A stretch of DNA of 64,000 nt from the NCBI GenBank assembly GCA_030490835.1, contig CM059975.1, positions 15,071,579-15,135,578 of the forward strand. The letters are read 5' to 3'. Shown piece by piece: positions 1 through 11,926 of this stretch. Both the position numbers and the translations under genes were made by a program. This DNA comes from Annona cherimola. Its lineage: Eukaryota; Streptophyta; Magnoliopsida; Magnoliales; Annonaceae. Under the pieces are notes generated by a model. It did no database searches. It was not told the DNA's origin and saw nothing but the letters and a program-made list of their open reading frames with translations. Positions within the stretch are counted from its first letter, which is position 1, and each line of letters opens with the position of its first letter.

Positions 1-1317
1 TGCTTCACCTTCTCCAAATTTGGTAGCTACCAAACCGAAACCCAGCCTCCATTCAACCGGCAGAGCAGCTTCTTAATCAAGCAGCAACGACTCCACCGAC
101 CATAAAAAAAAATCCATGAAATCGGCGTCTGTTTGCCACACCAAATTTGCAGCTCTGGATTTCCAGAATATCGGTTTCAAGATCTGAAACTGGCAACTCG
201 TCTCCAATGAATCCCGAATTCAGCAAAAATCCTACGACCGACCGACCACCATTAGTTTAGACAAGTTCACAAAAATTGGCAGCAACCCATTCCCCAGCTC
301 AAAAAAAAAAAAAAAAAAAATTCATCTGGCCGTCAATTGCCCAAAACCCATCAACCTGTTGATTTTTAAATCACCAGCTGCTCCCATTGATTCCATTACC
401 ATCCAAAAATCCACAAAAATCAGCAGCAGGCAGTAACCATTTTTAACCCGAATTAGTCATGGCCACTAAGCTTTGAATCCAGCCGTTAATTCAAGCCAAA
501 TAAAAACCAAGCATCGAAAATCAACAGCTGACCATCACAGAACAAAAAACTTCTGCCGTAAATCCAGCCATTCCTCTTTTCTATCTTGCTGCCAGTCGCC
601 GATCCCTTTCAAACCTCCAACAACCAGAAATTTTAGCCATGACATTTTTTATAAATCGCAAACCGGCAGCTTCGAAAAAATAAAAAATATCACAAGAATT
701 ATTTTCGGCAATCTATTTGAAGCAGCAAATAACAACAAAGCACAACAAAGCTTGTCGCATCTCAGTAAAGTAATGCAGAGGACGTGACAATGCAAGGCGC
801 AAAAGAAGAAGGCAAATGGGAAATCAAAGGCAGAGAAATCTGGAATCCCACATCGGATGCTAGATTTCCCAACGGGTGGCTGGCATTTTTATGCAAAGAA
901 GGTACCTCGACCCTCGCGTGGAGCACACTGTCACACACTTCCTTCTAAGTGTTGCAAGCAATAAATGCCTTAGGTTGGAGACTCGCTTCCGCTTTGCGCG
1001 ATATAAATTTTTATTTTATTTTTTTAAAGTTTATTTTTAATGTATTATAGTTGTTACTTTTAAATTTGTAGTTTTAATTTTTAAATTAAATTTATTATTT
1101 TATTTCCTATTTTGTAATTTTAAAATAAATTTAATGTAGTTTCTTTACTGTTTTCGTAGATTAAATTTTATTTATATAATCTTTTAATTATTTTCTTAAT
1201 TTAAATTTAATTTACACTGTTATTTAATTAATTGCACTTCTCTTCTATCTTTATTAGTTTTCACTCTCCTCTTTACTTTTTTTCTACTTCTTTTCCTTCC
1301 TCTCTCCGCACTCTTCT
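1..1317. other. Unrecognised region, no supported gene
   Basis: The first 960 bases are fairly GC-balanced and rich in C and A, with an A run near 301-320. Beyond about 1000 the DNA becomes very AT-rich. A 104-codon open frame (473-787, +) begins at TTG, matches no family I know and lacks any exon context. A motif around 850 (cccacatcgg) occurs in many plant LTRs, so retrotransposon leader or LTR DNA is possible, but no LTR ends were found. Confidence 0.3.
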
Positions 1318-2003
1318 AGGAGTGTAATTTGGGTCAAATCGATTGAAGTAGTAGTCTATTATACCCATGTCCTATTCTAAAAAAGTATACCCTATTTTAC
1401 CCGCTTACAGGATCAGTTCTTACTATACTTTATCCTACCCATTATCCATAGGGTTAGTTCCAGTTCCAAATCAAATCCTACAATAACTAATGGCGACATG
1501 TGAAAAAATATTTTTTATTTTATTTTAAATAATATAAATCAATACTTATTTACATTTTAGACTTTACGGTTTATAATTACTTTCATTTCGTTGTTGTTTA
1601 CATTTATTTCCACATTCTTTATAGCCTTGTTATCCATATTAATAATTACATTTACATCATTATCTGTATTCATGTTATGATCATCTGTTATTACAAATAC
1701 AAATCTTATACAATTTATAAAAAAATAAATAAAAAATGAACAATAATTTATTGGTGAATGAGGGATAAAAATTATTATGTATTTATTTGTATACATATAT
1801 TGGTAGTTATTTATATATTAGGATACTCATGTAGATACCTATCTAAGTCAGTTCTGAGTACCCAGTGTGCGTACCCTACCATTATCCTATTTAGAAGGTT
1901 GGGTAATGATTTCTACTATACTCGTATCCCATGAGTAAAATTTTTTACCTTACCCTATCTAATTTGGAGTCGGGTTGGCGGGTACCCGTGGATACCCTAC
2001 CTA
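1318..2003. mobile_element. Possible degenerate hAT-like fragment
   Basis: The left edge (taggagtgtaatttggg) resembles the left terminus of the hAT-like element at 45,423 (taggggtgcaacttggg). The interior repeats the words taccc and ggta, ending in a ggtacc-rich stretch near 1980-2000. No matching right terminus or target duplication was found. The 79-codon minus-strand frame at 1557-1796 is low complexity and not credible as a gene. The assignment is tentative. Confidence 0.25.
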
Positions 2004-2006
2004 ACT

Positions 2007-2158
2007 CTTTTTTTTCTCTACCTAGCTCTTCTATTCTCTATTCTCTCATCTTTCTTGTTTCTCTCTGTACTCTTTTGTCTTTCCTCTTTCTTCTCTCTCT
2101 CTCTGCCTTCTATCTCTAGCTTTTTTCTTCTCTTTCTCTATCTCTCTTCTCTCCTAAT
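2007..2158 (+). repeat. Pyrimidine (CT/CTTT) tract
   Basis: About 150 bases made almost wholly of C and T on the plus strand, including a ctctctctct run near 2095. Open frames through it (1931-2119, 2055-2246) encode only Ser/Leu/Phe-rich low-complexity protein and are rejected as genes. Confidence 0.7.
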
Positions 2159-2332
2159 GTATATTAATTTTAAACAATTTAAAACCTTTTCGTTTCTTTA
2201 TGAATTAAACCAAACTCACAATTATTCTACACTATCTTCCACATAGTGTTAACTTTAATATATTTAGGTTATTTTAATTAAATTTATTATCATAGTGTTT
2301 TTAACGATAAACACTTGTTTCGTTTTATTAAT

Positions 2333-2755
2333 AAATCTTTGGTGCAAAATAAAAATAGATAAGAAGACAAAGGATCCGTTCGTCTCAGGCCTCGCGTTGG
2401 CACAATTATCTTTATCTTTTCTCCATAATTTACTTTATCCTTTTACTTGCGAAGTTCATTTGCTCTATTGCTTTCCGAAGATATTTTCATTCAATTCTAT
2501 CTTACATCTTTGTCATATCCAGTTTGACTAATATTTTTTTCTTTTTTTCCTTTTTTTTACTCCGTCTAAGGGCATGAATCAATTCATAAGCCAAGATCAT
2601 GTTATCTGTGGTAAGCTTATTTAGCACAAGTGTGCTTTGATATTTAGATATAATAAGATTGGGAACACATGCTTTCAACTTCGTGGCCAATACTTTTGAG
2701 ATGACCTTGTACATAACATCATATAGACTTATTGGCCTAAATTCATTCAAACTAA
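2333..2755 (-). pseudogene. L1-type LINE reverse transcriptase relic
   Basis: Read on the minus strand, the open part (2502-2750) carries the hallmark plant L1 reverse transcriptase block: FRPISL near its start, then YKVISKVLATKLK, a K-Y-Q-S motif, LTTDN and KLDMTK. In plant L1 elements these correspond to the fingers/palm region (RPISL.N..YKI.SKVLA.RLK, Q-S-A-F, G-R-I-x-D-N, KLDMSKAYD). Past the first stop the same reading continues with DRIE, KAIEQM, then PTRGLRRTDPLSSYLFL at about 2335-2390. That matches the conserved PTRGLRQGDPLSPYLF motif. At least three in-frame stops interrupt it. The catalytic Y/FADD would lie at lower coordinates and is not visible. Weakly similar sequence may extend upstream to about 3300. 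The element is dead and old. Confidence 0.8.
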
Positions 2756-5700
2756 TTGCTACTTCTTCTTAAGAATCAACAAGATAGTTGTTTAGCAGAT
2801 TTTGTGAAACATTTGATGCAGGACAATTACTTAATTTTCATTAAAAAAGCTATGACAGATATGAAAATCTTCCTCACTTGTTGCTGCCTAATTTTTTTGA
2901 TAAAAATTTGTTGTCATTCTACTAGGACTCAACGCATCACTATTTTGCATCGCTCTATCAGCCTCGTCCTTTAATTTCTCTATCTAGTTTTTTCTTCTTC
3001 TTTCATTGCCTTACATTGTGTTTTTTCTCCCTCTTGAAGCCAATGGACCTTAGACCATTGTTTCTACTTTATTTATTCATCTTCTACTAGAGCATTGATA
3101 GTCTTTTCTTATATTTCTATTCTCATATCTCTCTATTAATGGAGGTTCCTTATGAAGAAATGCTAACTTCTCTTAATGGTACATGTTGACCTTGGATAAA
3201 TCGCTCTTGAATTTCCTATGCCATTTTAGGAGTTTTGTCTCACACTATTTAATTTTCTAGTTGATCTGTCTAAGATTGACCATTGGCTTGACGTATTTCA
3301 TCTTCATACATTCTTAATGATATCCTCAGCTTCTTTATACTTCAATCAATAATTCTTATACCTGAAAAATCTACTAAGATGAAAACTGAAACTTAAATAC
3401 AAAACCAAGATACAATTTGGAAGAGAAACAACATGCAAAATAGTTTAGAACTTTTCGAAGAAGTACCAACAGGTTCGAAGAGTGTTGGACTAAAATATCT
3501 AAATTTTTTGGAACAAAACTATGCATTTAGAAACTCACATGATTTGAATAGTGTGGATCTGGGTCTCACGTGGTTCAAACTATGTGGCTCTCTAAAGCTT
3601 GGCTATGTGATGATTCTGCATAATTTTTGCGTAATTTGTATAGCATTACTATATAAACACTTGTTGTGCATTAGTAAGGGAATCTTTTAGGTATAATTGG
3701 AGCTAAGGTTAAGGTCCGAGTCAAAGAAACTCAAGCGCACAAGGAGAGGAGCGAGGCAACACGTTGCTTAAAGGTGTCAAAACACCATTGAAAGCTCTAA
3801 TTCAATAAACTTTCTTTTATTTATTTTTTGAATTGATAGACTTGTTTGTGATGTATATTGAATACAATATTATTTTGTATTTTGATTTTATTATAAATAT
3901 GTCTAGCTAAACCCATATTCTAATGTGTAGGTTGTAGCATGTAATCTATGTACGAGTGATTTATTTTTACTTGTTTACAAAGGGTTCTTTATGTTAATTT
4001 GATATCTTATATTTTTAATGCTTGTTTTATGTATGGGCTTATACTATGATGTGATTTTGTATATTAAGTGATGGAACTTAAAGATGGAAATCTAATATTC
4101 GATAATTAAGATATTAAATTTGAATTTCTAGACTATAAGAATAGTCGTGATGATCTTAAGAAATCTTATGAACTGCCATAGAACTCAATGAATTCTAGTT
4201 GACTTCATCTTATGAGTTGGTAGTTAAGATGATTATGATTCATCTTGCATGCCTCGAAAGAGGATCTGAGATCAATTTAGAGTTTATTTTCTTTTAACAC
4301 AACACATTTGGATTAAACAAGTAAACTTATTATCTCGTGCAGAATATTACATATGAAACTCTAGATCCCAGATTATCTCATCCTTGATTTTCAATCTTCG
4401 TTCATCATTCTCAAAATTTATTTTTCTTCCTTTTCTACTCTCATCTTATTTTCCCTCAATGTTGATTATAAAGTGTTTAAACAATATCTTAAATTCCAAA
4501 TTTCCTGTGGGGCTAATCTTATTAAATACTACAGCATATTACTCGTGTACTTGTGGAGAAACACACATCAGAAAATAGATAAAATAGTTCTGTGAGAAAA
4601 TAATTGAAATATAAAAGTAAAAATAGAAAAATAAGGTAGTTAAAGTAGATAAAATGATTAAAATAAATGGAAAAACAAGTATTCTATTTTCTCTTTCCCC
4701 ATAATGTTACCAAACGCACTTATAGTTGTATTTCACAATTTTTTTCGTATACTTTTTTCATATTGTTTGACTTAAGAAATCAGTTTGATACAAGCTGATA
4801 TGGTCTGATATTTATTTAATAGATCTGTATTACGTAGGTTCAAAGGGGACAGATATGCCCTCAATATTGATATTCAGAACCATGCTTTATGGTGTTGGTG
4901 TTAATTCCCCACATCTGTGAAGAGAATGATGAAAACTTGTATTACTATCCAAGACGTCATGAGAATGATTAAAACTTGTATTTCTATCTAGGAAGCCATC
5001 AAATATTGATGGTGATGAGATTCTCTAGATTGACTTTATGATTTTTCTGGGATTAGTCGCGTTCCCTTCCCTTTGCAGCTCTTTAGCTGTCCTATTCAAA
5101 GCATTTTCATTAACTATAACAAAAGACCTTGTCTAAATTCATTAATTTAGAAATAATCATAGAAAGTTTGAAATGGATTTCTCATTTCCATGAATGCTCA
5201 CTTGTGGAGTACGTGGAATACACTTCTGTAGCCGTGAAAACAAAGTTTGAGACGGATGTCTTGTCCTAGAAATTATCATGAAAATCATGATTGTATAATT
5301 AATCTCCTTATGAGTTTTTCGTAAATTGTAGTTTTAAGTTTGATATATTGTTAAGTAGACATGTTATATATTTTTTGTATAGGCCAACAATCCCTACTAT
5401 TCGGTCAATCTTGCATAAGTATTTTTGTGTTTGCAATGTTTAATGATAATTTTGATAATTTGTGTCTTATATGGCAACTTCATCTCCAAGAAAGTGGCTT
5501 TTATGTTGACATCAATATAGATGGGTTTTAAGATTATGTCCAGGTATCCACATCTCTTAATTCTTAAACCTTTTATCCTTTATTTCTAATTGATAATCTC
5601 CCACAAGGACTAATCACAATAGGCGATAATTACATCTCTTACATCCTTTAAAGTGTCTATATGGTTAATATTACCTCCTTTAGATATGAAAGAAAATGGA

Positions 5701-6621
5701 TATTTGCCTTTTATAAGATGATGCATCTTTTTTTCATCTAGTCAGAGTTGACATTTTATTTGATTTCACTTATGAATCCTTCATTTATGATTACATTCAT
5801 TTTATCAAGTGAAATTTTCATTTATGATAGCATAATTTACCATTTGATTAAGGAAAAAATGTTTTATAATATTTTGCTTCATCTTCATCATACCGAAAGA
5901 ACAAAATATGATTATTATCTTTGCACTTGGAGGCATGTTATCCTATTTGAAGTTCAAGGTTTTGAAAGGCAAACACTAGTGGAATGTATTGACAGAAGGT
6001 CCTCTATTTTTTTAACAGGTGGTAGGGAAAATGGAGGATAAAAGACTATAGTGAGTGGATCTACGGAAGTTGTTGTGAATATGAACAGAAGCATGACCGA
6101 AGTCAAGTCATCTCTTTAACAGCTTAAACAGATAGCAAGAAAGAGATCTCTAACAGCAAATGAGTACATGCTTCCTTATGCGAAAGGCGGAATGAGATCC
6201 CCACAGAGATCTAAATGGTCTAGCCAACCATCAAATAGAGTAGTCTATTGATCGTCCATAGCATACTACTATACGGAGATTCTCAGCATATCCCGAGATC
6301 TCTAGCAGAGGATGAAGGTCTCTCTTGAAATGAGAATCCCTTCTTTGCCTAAGAGGGGATCTCGTAAGTATTCATCTTCCTCTAGAGTCAGAAAGAAGCA
6401 AATCCTTTCTCAACAGAGGATTCTCGCAAGTTGCATCAACATAAAAGATATCCACTTTGCAACATACCATTCATAGCTTATCTCCTATTTGGCCAGTCTT
6501 TCTCCCCAAGGGACCATTTGTTGTAGCCATGCTGGGCTATAGCAATAATAGGTGTGCCAGTCTGAGAGCAACTATTCAATGCTTCTATATGTCATCATAG
6601 TCCTTTAACTTGTTTTAACAT
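2756..6621. other. Long region without recognised gene
   Basis: AT-rich DNA. It contains an ATG-started 85-codon frame (3433-3690, +) of no recognisable family. A TATA-like actatataaac lies near 3647 and an aataaa-like signal near 3804, which together could be a decayed LTR, but no ends were found. The frames at 4384-4578 and 5748-6041 look random. The ~40-base tandem duplication at 4921-5000 is listed separately. DNA near 6100-6480 is less AT-rich but gives no recognisable protein. Confidence 0.5.
4921..5000 (+). repeat. Two-copy tandem duplication of ~40 bp
   Basis: The unit beginning gagaatgat, followed by aaaacttgtatt, a-ctatc, and ending -cat, occurs twice in a row with a few substitutions. 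Confidence 0.6.
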
Positions 6622-7637
6622 GGAGACTTTGCCAGAAGCATTTGTCAAACTATTGATATGAAATATTCGGAGGTGGCAACACCTATACTTATCCAAAGAA
6701 ATGATGGTCATAGGCATCAAAAAGGAAGCCATGGTAATTTTGTGTTCCTTACAAATTGAGGAGAGGTATGGACTTGTCAATAACTTAACATACTTAATTC
6801 ATTTTTTTTGCTTAAATTTTGAAAGATAAACAAATTTTTTTATTAGTAACCATCACAAGCCAACTTATTAATATTAGTAACCCTCACAAACAAGCTTGTT
6901 ACCTAGTAGAGATGCAATAAGTGCTAAGCCTAGATATCACTTCCATGCACAAAACATCTCTAGTGGATAGTTGATCTGGTCTGAGATCAACTGGTTCATC
7001 AGACCATTAGACCAATTGGATATCTAAAGAAAGATCAAGGGTTAATTTGTTCTGCGTGCCTAGCGTGGATGATGACAGCTTGCATGTTTCAAACGTCATA
7101 ATACTTGTGTCTTAACTTAGCAATAATTTTTGTACCTAGTATAAGAGTTTGATTATTATTATTGGTTTAGTATTCAATTCACTTCATACTCTTCAGGCCT
7201 GCATGGTCATAATGCTGCTTGGAGATGGCAACTTGTAACAAAAGCAACATGGTCAAATCTTCCATCTCCATCTAGGATGAAAAAAGTTGGGATGGTAAGG
7301 CATATTCACCTTGTGTGTCAAGGATGATCAAGAATTTATTCTTATAGCTGGAGACCAGGAGATTGTAGTGATTTCTGTTGGAGGTAACTTGTTAACTTCC
7401 ATTGAGTTGCCTAGACCTCCAACACATGCTCTAATCCCCATTGATTTCTCCAATGACAGGTTGACTGATCTTATTGTCTTGACATCTAGTGGGGTCTATA
7501 GGTTTGTATAGACAGGGCAGCCAGGTGCAGTCTTCTTCAACACTCTTGTTGGTTGTTTGATACTCATGATGGGAGCCATATTTATTTGCCAGCATCTTAG
7601 TTCTATGGCAGGGAAACCTCAAGCTTCCACTGACTGT
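6622..7637 (+). pseudogene. Decayed 3' end of a plant FG-GAP-repeat protein gene
   Basis: Three reading segments resemble the C-terminal end of the plant FG-GAP repeat-containing protein of the Arabidopsis At3g51050 type (family recalled from memory). The first, about 6622-6765, reads SICQTIDMKYSEV, then TPILIQRNDGH, then GSHGNFVFLTN. It is broken by TGA at 6757-6759 and ends at a plausible gt donor (6766). After an intron, about 7178-7303 reads TSYSSGLHGHNAAWRWQLVT and WSNLPSPS. A 2-base loss near 7304 shifts the frame. The third segment, 7305-7637, reads DDQEFILIAGDQEIVVIS, then SIELPRPPTHALIPIDFSND and LIVLTSSGVYRFV. Next come TAG (7509-7511, likely from CAG), QPGAVFF, a hydrophobic stretch that would be the single C-terminal membrane helix, and CQHLSSMAGKP. 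The family is a membrane-anchored protein with beta-propeller-like repeats. Two stops and a frameshift make this a pseudogene. Upstream exons were not found. Confidence 0.8.
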
Positions 7638-7659
7638 ATGAGACTTCTTCCTCTTGTTC

Positions 7660-7664
7660 AATTC
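7660..7664 (+). repeat. Left 5-bp target-site duplication (aattc)
   Basis: aattc directly precedes the TGTGGC start of the solo LTR. It is repeated exactly after the element end. Confidence 0.85.
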
Positions 7665-10600
7665 TGTGGCGCCCCAGCCCGAGCGTCACATCCTTACATC
7701 AAGATTTATCGATTGGTAAATGTGAATCAGGATTGTTACCCTGATCACGCGGCAAGTTCTTATTGGATATTCATCCACTTATTCCTAATTCCTTAGAATT
7801 TTATATCATTTATACATTCAATTTCCATCAAATGTCATTTTAGGTCATTATATCATTCGAGAATTACATATCTCATCTCATAATCTCCATACTTAATCAT
7901 ATTATGATATTTCATGCCTTAGCATTTACCCATAAAAAATTTTCGCCAATCCATAGACATAAAACATAACATAATCCTTCTACAACATTGAATAACAATT
8001 TAATTGTTAACATTCATAAGTTCATATACAGATACTCATGAAAATTCGTTCATCTTTGAATCTCCACATGTGCTCCTCGCTTCCTTTATTTCACCTGTCT
8101 ATGAGTTTGGAAAATAAAATGTAAGTTGAAATTCAACTCAATAACAAGCTGTATATTTTTTAGGCAATTCATTTCGAAAACAACATTCTTTAAAAACATT
8201 TCCATCTATTTAGTAGAGACACTTAGCAAGTGATCAACTACCTGCGGAGTAGAAATCTTTTTCATAAACTATTCATAAGCTATTCATGAAAATCATTCAT
8301 GAAAATCATTCACGTAAATTCCAGTTTTTGGGCATTTCATAAACATTGGATGTGCAAATTCATCATTTCCATTTATGACATTATCCTTCATGTGACGATA
8401 CGCTAGCACGGGGAACATTCTTTCATAACATGATTCTTTCCATCCTTGGCGCCGGACCTTCCGACTTGGTAACGTTAAGGGGGACTCCTTGTCCACTTAC
8501 TACCTCGGCTAGCCTGCTTGACTTCCATTCCATACATGACCTTTAGTCACCCCGACATTATATACCCCTTACACATGATATCTTGTCATTCTCATGCAGA
8601 GAATTCTTTGCACAATTCATTTTTAAACATTGTTTCAAAAAAACATCGTATAAATCCAAACTTCATCATCTTTCATAAATACTTGCGAAACGGTAAACAA
8701 TTCATAAAATAAACATTTCAATACATTGAGATAAAGGAATGATCATCCTTAAATACCTTGTAATGAAAATGAAAGAAAGTATCATTTTAGAAAGTTCACT
8801 TGCTTACCTTTCTGTCTCGTTTATCTTTTTGCCTTTGCCTATACATATAAGAATGACATAGCATTCATTTACTTTCTTTTGCTTGCATTCAACTCAGTTT
8901 TTCAATCCATTTCCATTAACATTGACAACCCACTTGAATTCCAAGTCGGGTGTACATGTACATCATAACTTATGCATTATACCATTCATTTCACCATATT
9001 TTTAATACCCATTTTTAAGGTATCGTTTCCATATATTATAACACATTCATTAGTCATTCATTTGACATCATATGGAAGTTTATTACTTCTACTTATTATT
9101 TTTCATATATTTTCCACATTTCGCACATTGTGCTCATTCTTAAGCACTTAGTTGATGTCTTAATCCTCAAATATTAATCTCAAAATTTGAGATTATCATT
9201 ATTTATCTAAACAACAACATCATCCACATTTTTCATCATATTTTTCATGCATTTTTGCATTTTAACAACTTACATAAACCATATATCATTTTCTCATACT
9301 TGTCTCTCCACATATGTCCATTTCTCAACACATAAATCATGTGTTTCTTAAATTTTTTCAACACAACAACTTATGTCCTTAATCAGCATGATTAAACCCC
9401 ATAATTAACCTATAATTTAGGGTTTAATTTCGGATTTATAATCCATTCATCTCAGGGTTCCAAAATAGCAACATTAGAACCCGTTTTTTCACCATTTCAA
9501 CTTTTGTTTTAATACTTAATTCAAAATAGATTTCTAATCACTTAATTCCAACAATTAATCATGGTTTTCTTATTCTAAATTTAGGGTATTAACACATATT
9601 TAAATTTTAAAATTCGTTTGCTTGTGAAACAGCAACTTCCATACACATTTTGGATATCCATTTTACCCATTTTGACGTGTCCAATCATATGCCAATAAAA
9701 TCAGATTTAGGGCTAATCTTTTCAAACCCTTTTGAACACTCAAAGTACCTTAAACATGAGATATTTTACTCTCCATAACATCCATAAATTGTTTGGGCTC
9801 ATTCACATATCATTTTTAACATAAAACATAGAAATCGGGTCATATGTGTAATCCTAATTCATATCCTTTCTAAGATTCATAACTTAAGCCCAAATCAACT
9901 TATGTAATTCATTAAATCATTAATCATCATGTAATCATAATTAACCACAAAACAACAACATCATATGGGGGTTTAAGAAAATTTCATTCATGATTATCAA
10001 CCCATTTTCAACCCTAATTACCATTTTCAACATCTTGAACCCATGCTTCCATTCTTTTCATTCAAATCTTAATCAATACTATAATCAAGGGCATCATGAA
10101 TCATGCTTTAAGGGTTCAATATGAATCAAATTCATGACTCATAAGTAGAGGTGAAAAACTTAAGATTAAAGCACTCAAATCATAGGGTATACTTACATGA
10201 AATTGAACCAACTTTGAACACCACTTTGCTAGCTTGGTTCTTCTTCTTTCTTCCCATTTTGCCTTCTTTTTTTTTCTTTTTTTTCTTCCATTTGTTGCTG
10301 TTGGAAAAGGGGACGTGCACTACCTTGCTTTGGGATTTTTTTCCGTTTTTCATTTTCTCTCTCTAACCCTTCAACCATGTGGACGTGCACCCCTTAATAT
10401 AAGTTGAATTTTTCAGCTTTGTAGGATCCATTTTCCACATCATTTAGCATGTAATTAAATACATATTTATCCCCTTTAACGACATGACAAAATATGGTTC
10501 AAGTAAATTAGATAATTATCCATTAAAAATCCGACAAAAATTCATATCATTAATGGACATCAAGCTGTCCTCATTGGAACGTCCACTTTGCAGCAGCTTT

Positions 10601-11921
10601 GCACTTTTTTCCACAACAAATTTACTTTAATTAATGAGTAATTAACCACCCTAGCTAATAGCCTACTTAGGGAACCATTTAGCATATTTAAAAAAAAAAT
10701 CATAAAAGTCAGATATACAGCCTTGGACGTCCACTTATCTTGTTGTCCATTTATTGTTTATGTGATTCAACGTCCATATCAACTGCCCCTTTTGCAATTT
10801 TTTCATAAAATTGCAGCTTTAATTAATGAACCATTAATCACCGTAACTAGGAGCTTATTTAGGGGTCCATTTAGCCTTTAAAAATTATTAAAAATTCACA
10901 AAAGCAGCTTGATCGAGCATCACTTTCCACACTCATCTTGTTGTCCACACTTTCAACGTCACATATGCTTTGGATTTTTGGCATTTTGTGCCACAAAATC
11001 CATCCAAAATCAAGGCTATTAATTACCCTTGTTATGTAGCTCACTTAAATACATTTTTTAAAATTTTTTAAAATAAAAAATTCCTTGCAACAGCCCCTTG
11101 ATCGTCCATGTGTGAGCCACCTCCTCTACCTAACTTGAGCTAGCTCATTAGCCTTTAAATCATGTCATTAATCACTGAATTTTATCATGGATTTTGTCAT
11201 TTTAAATAATTCGTAAAATTCATGTGTCATTATCTCCTTTTGACACCTCATTTATGCCATTAATTATTTAATTAATTACTTTGACTTTAACATAAATGAG
11301 AGTTTACTTTATGGGCATAAAAGTCAAGGGTTCTCATCCCTTTTTCGTGCAACCATGATTCCATCATCATTAGCTTAATCCAAACCTCTTATTGCATTGA
11401 TCTCATAATTTTAACCGTCCATTTCAAATTTCATCTCAATCCAACTTTTCTAGCTCAAGTTATGATCATTTGAAACCATCTTTAGATTTTGATAGTGATG
11501 ATTGATTTTTCACCTTAATTTCATCAATATTTTCATAATCCAATCTTTCCATATGATTAAACAAAAAATTATGTGTTTATCTTTCAATTTTTATCTTAAT
11601 CCGCCTTCCCGGCGTCGAATTATAGGTTTTCTAGCATTTGCTACCTTAAATCCATAATTATCAATATAATCTTCATTAATTAAATCATAATATATGAGTT
11701 AATTATCCTCAATAGATTCACATTTTCTAATCTTCATTAAGCCTTTTTAATCATATTGTCCCATATCGGCTTATATTGATCATTCATAATTACTTGCCCT
11801 AATTGCAATAAATCATCAATATTGCTTAGGAAAATCATTCATAATTTATCTAAATCATACATGATTCATATGTATATGTCAAATGTATATACATAAGCCT
11901 TACTTGGGTCCGGGTATCACA
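7665..11921. mobile_element. Solo LTR, 4,257 bp
   Basis: The segment starts tgtggcgcc and ends ggtatcaca, so it has the TG...CA termini of an LTR with a 4-base terminal inversion (TGTG/CACA). It is flanked on both sides by aattc, the 5-bp duplication expected of LTR-retrotransposon integrase. Its start sequence does not recur inside, and no gag/pol coding, primer-binding site or second LTR was seen. A single LTR left by LTR-LTR recombination is therefore the simplest reading. At over 4 kb it is a very long LTR, a length I associate with some plant Ty3/gypsy lineages. Which lineage cannot be told, and orientation is undetermined. Open frames inside (8293-8496, 10151-10366 and others) are not credible genes. 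Confidence 0.85.
10610..11120 (+). repeat. Diverged ~194-bp tandem repeats inside the solo LTR
   Basis: Blocks with attaatga or attaccc, then tag/agg-cttatttagg or tag-ctcacttaa, then an A/T-rich stretch and a cttgttgtcca or cttgatcgtcca segment recur about every 194 bases. Starts lie near 10,625, 10,819 and 11,010. The copies are strongly diverged. Confidence 0.5.
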
Positions 11922-11926
11922 AATTC
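11922..11926 (+). repeat. Right 5-bp target-site duplication (aattc)
   Basis: Exact copy of the five bases at 7660-7664, directly after the ...tatcaca end of the solo LTR. Confidence 0.85.

Noticed and set aside
1557..2531. Several short frames in AT- and CT-rich DNA
   Set aside because: Low-complexity translations (Asn/Ile or Ser/Leu/Phe rich) with no homology.
3433..3800. 85-codon ATG frame with downstream TATA and polyadenylation-like signals
   Set aside because: No protein family recognised. The signals could belong to a decayed LTR but no LTR ends were found.
7295..7320. Very short intron in the FG-GAP relic (gt at 7,295)
   Set aside because: Twenty-odd bases is too short for a plant intron. 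Alignment of the two frames is explained by a 2-base loss near 7,304.
10151..10366. 71-codon frame in the solo LTR
   Set aside because: Phe/Leu-rich low-complexity translation of T-rich sequence inside the LTR.
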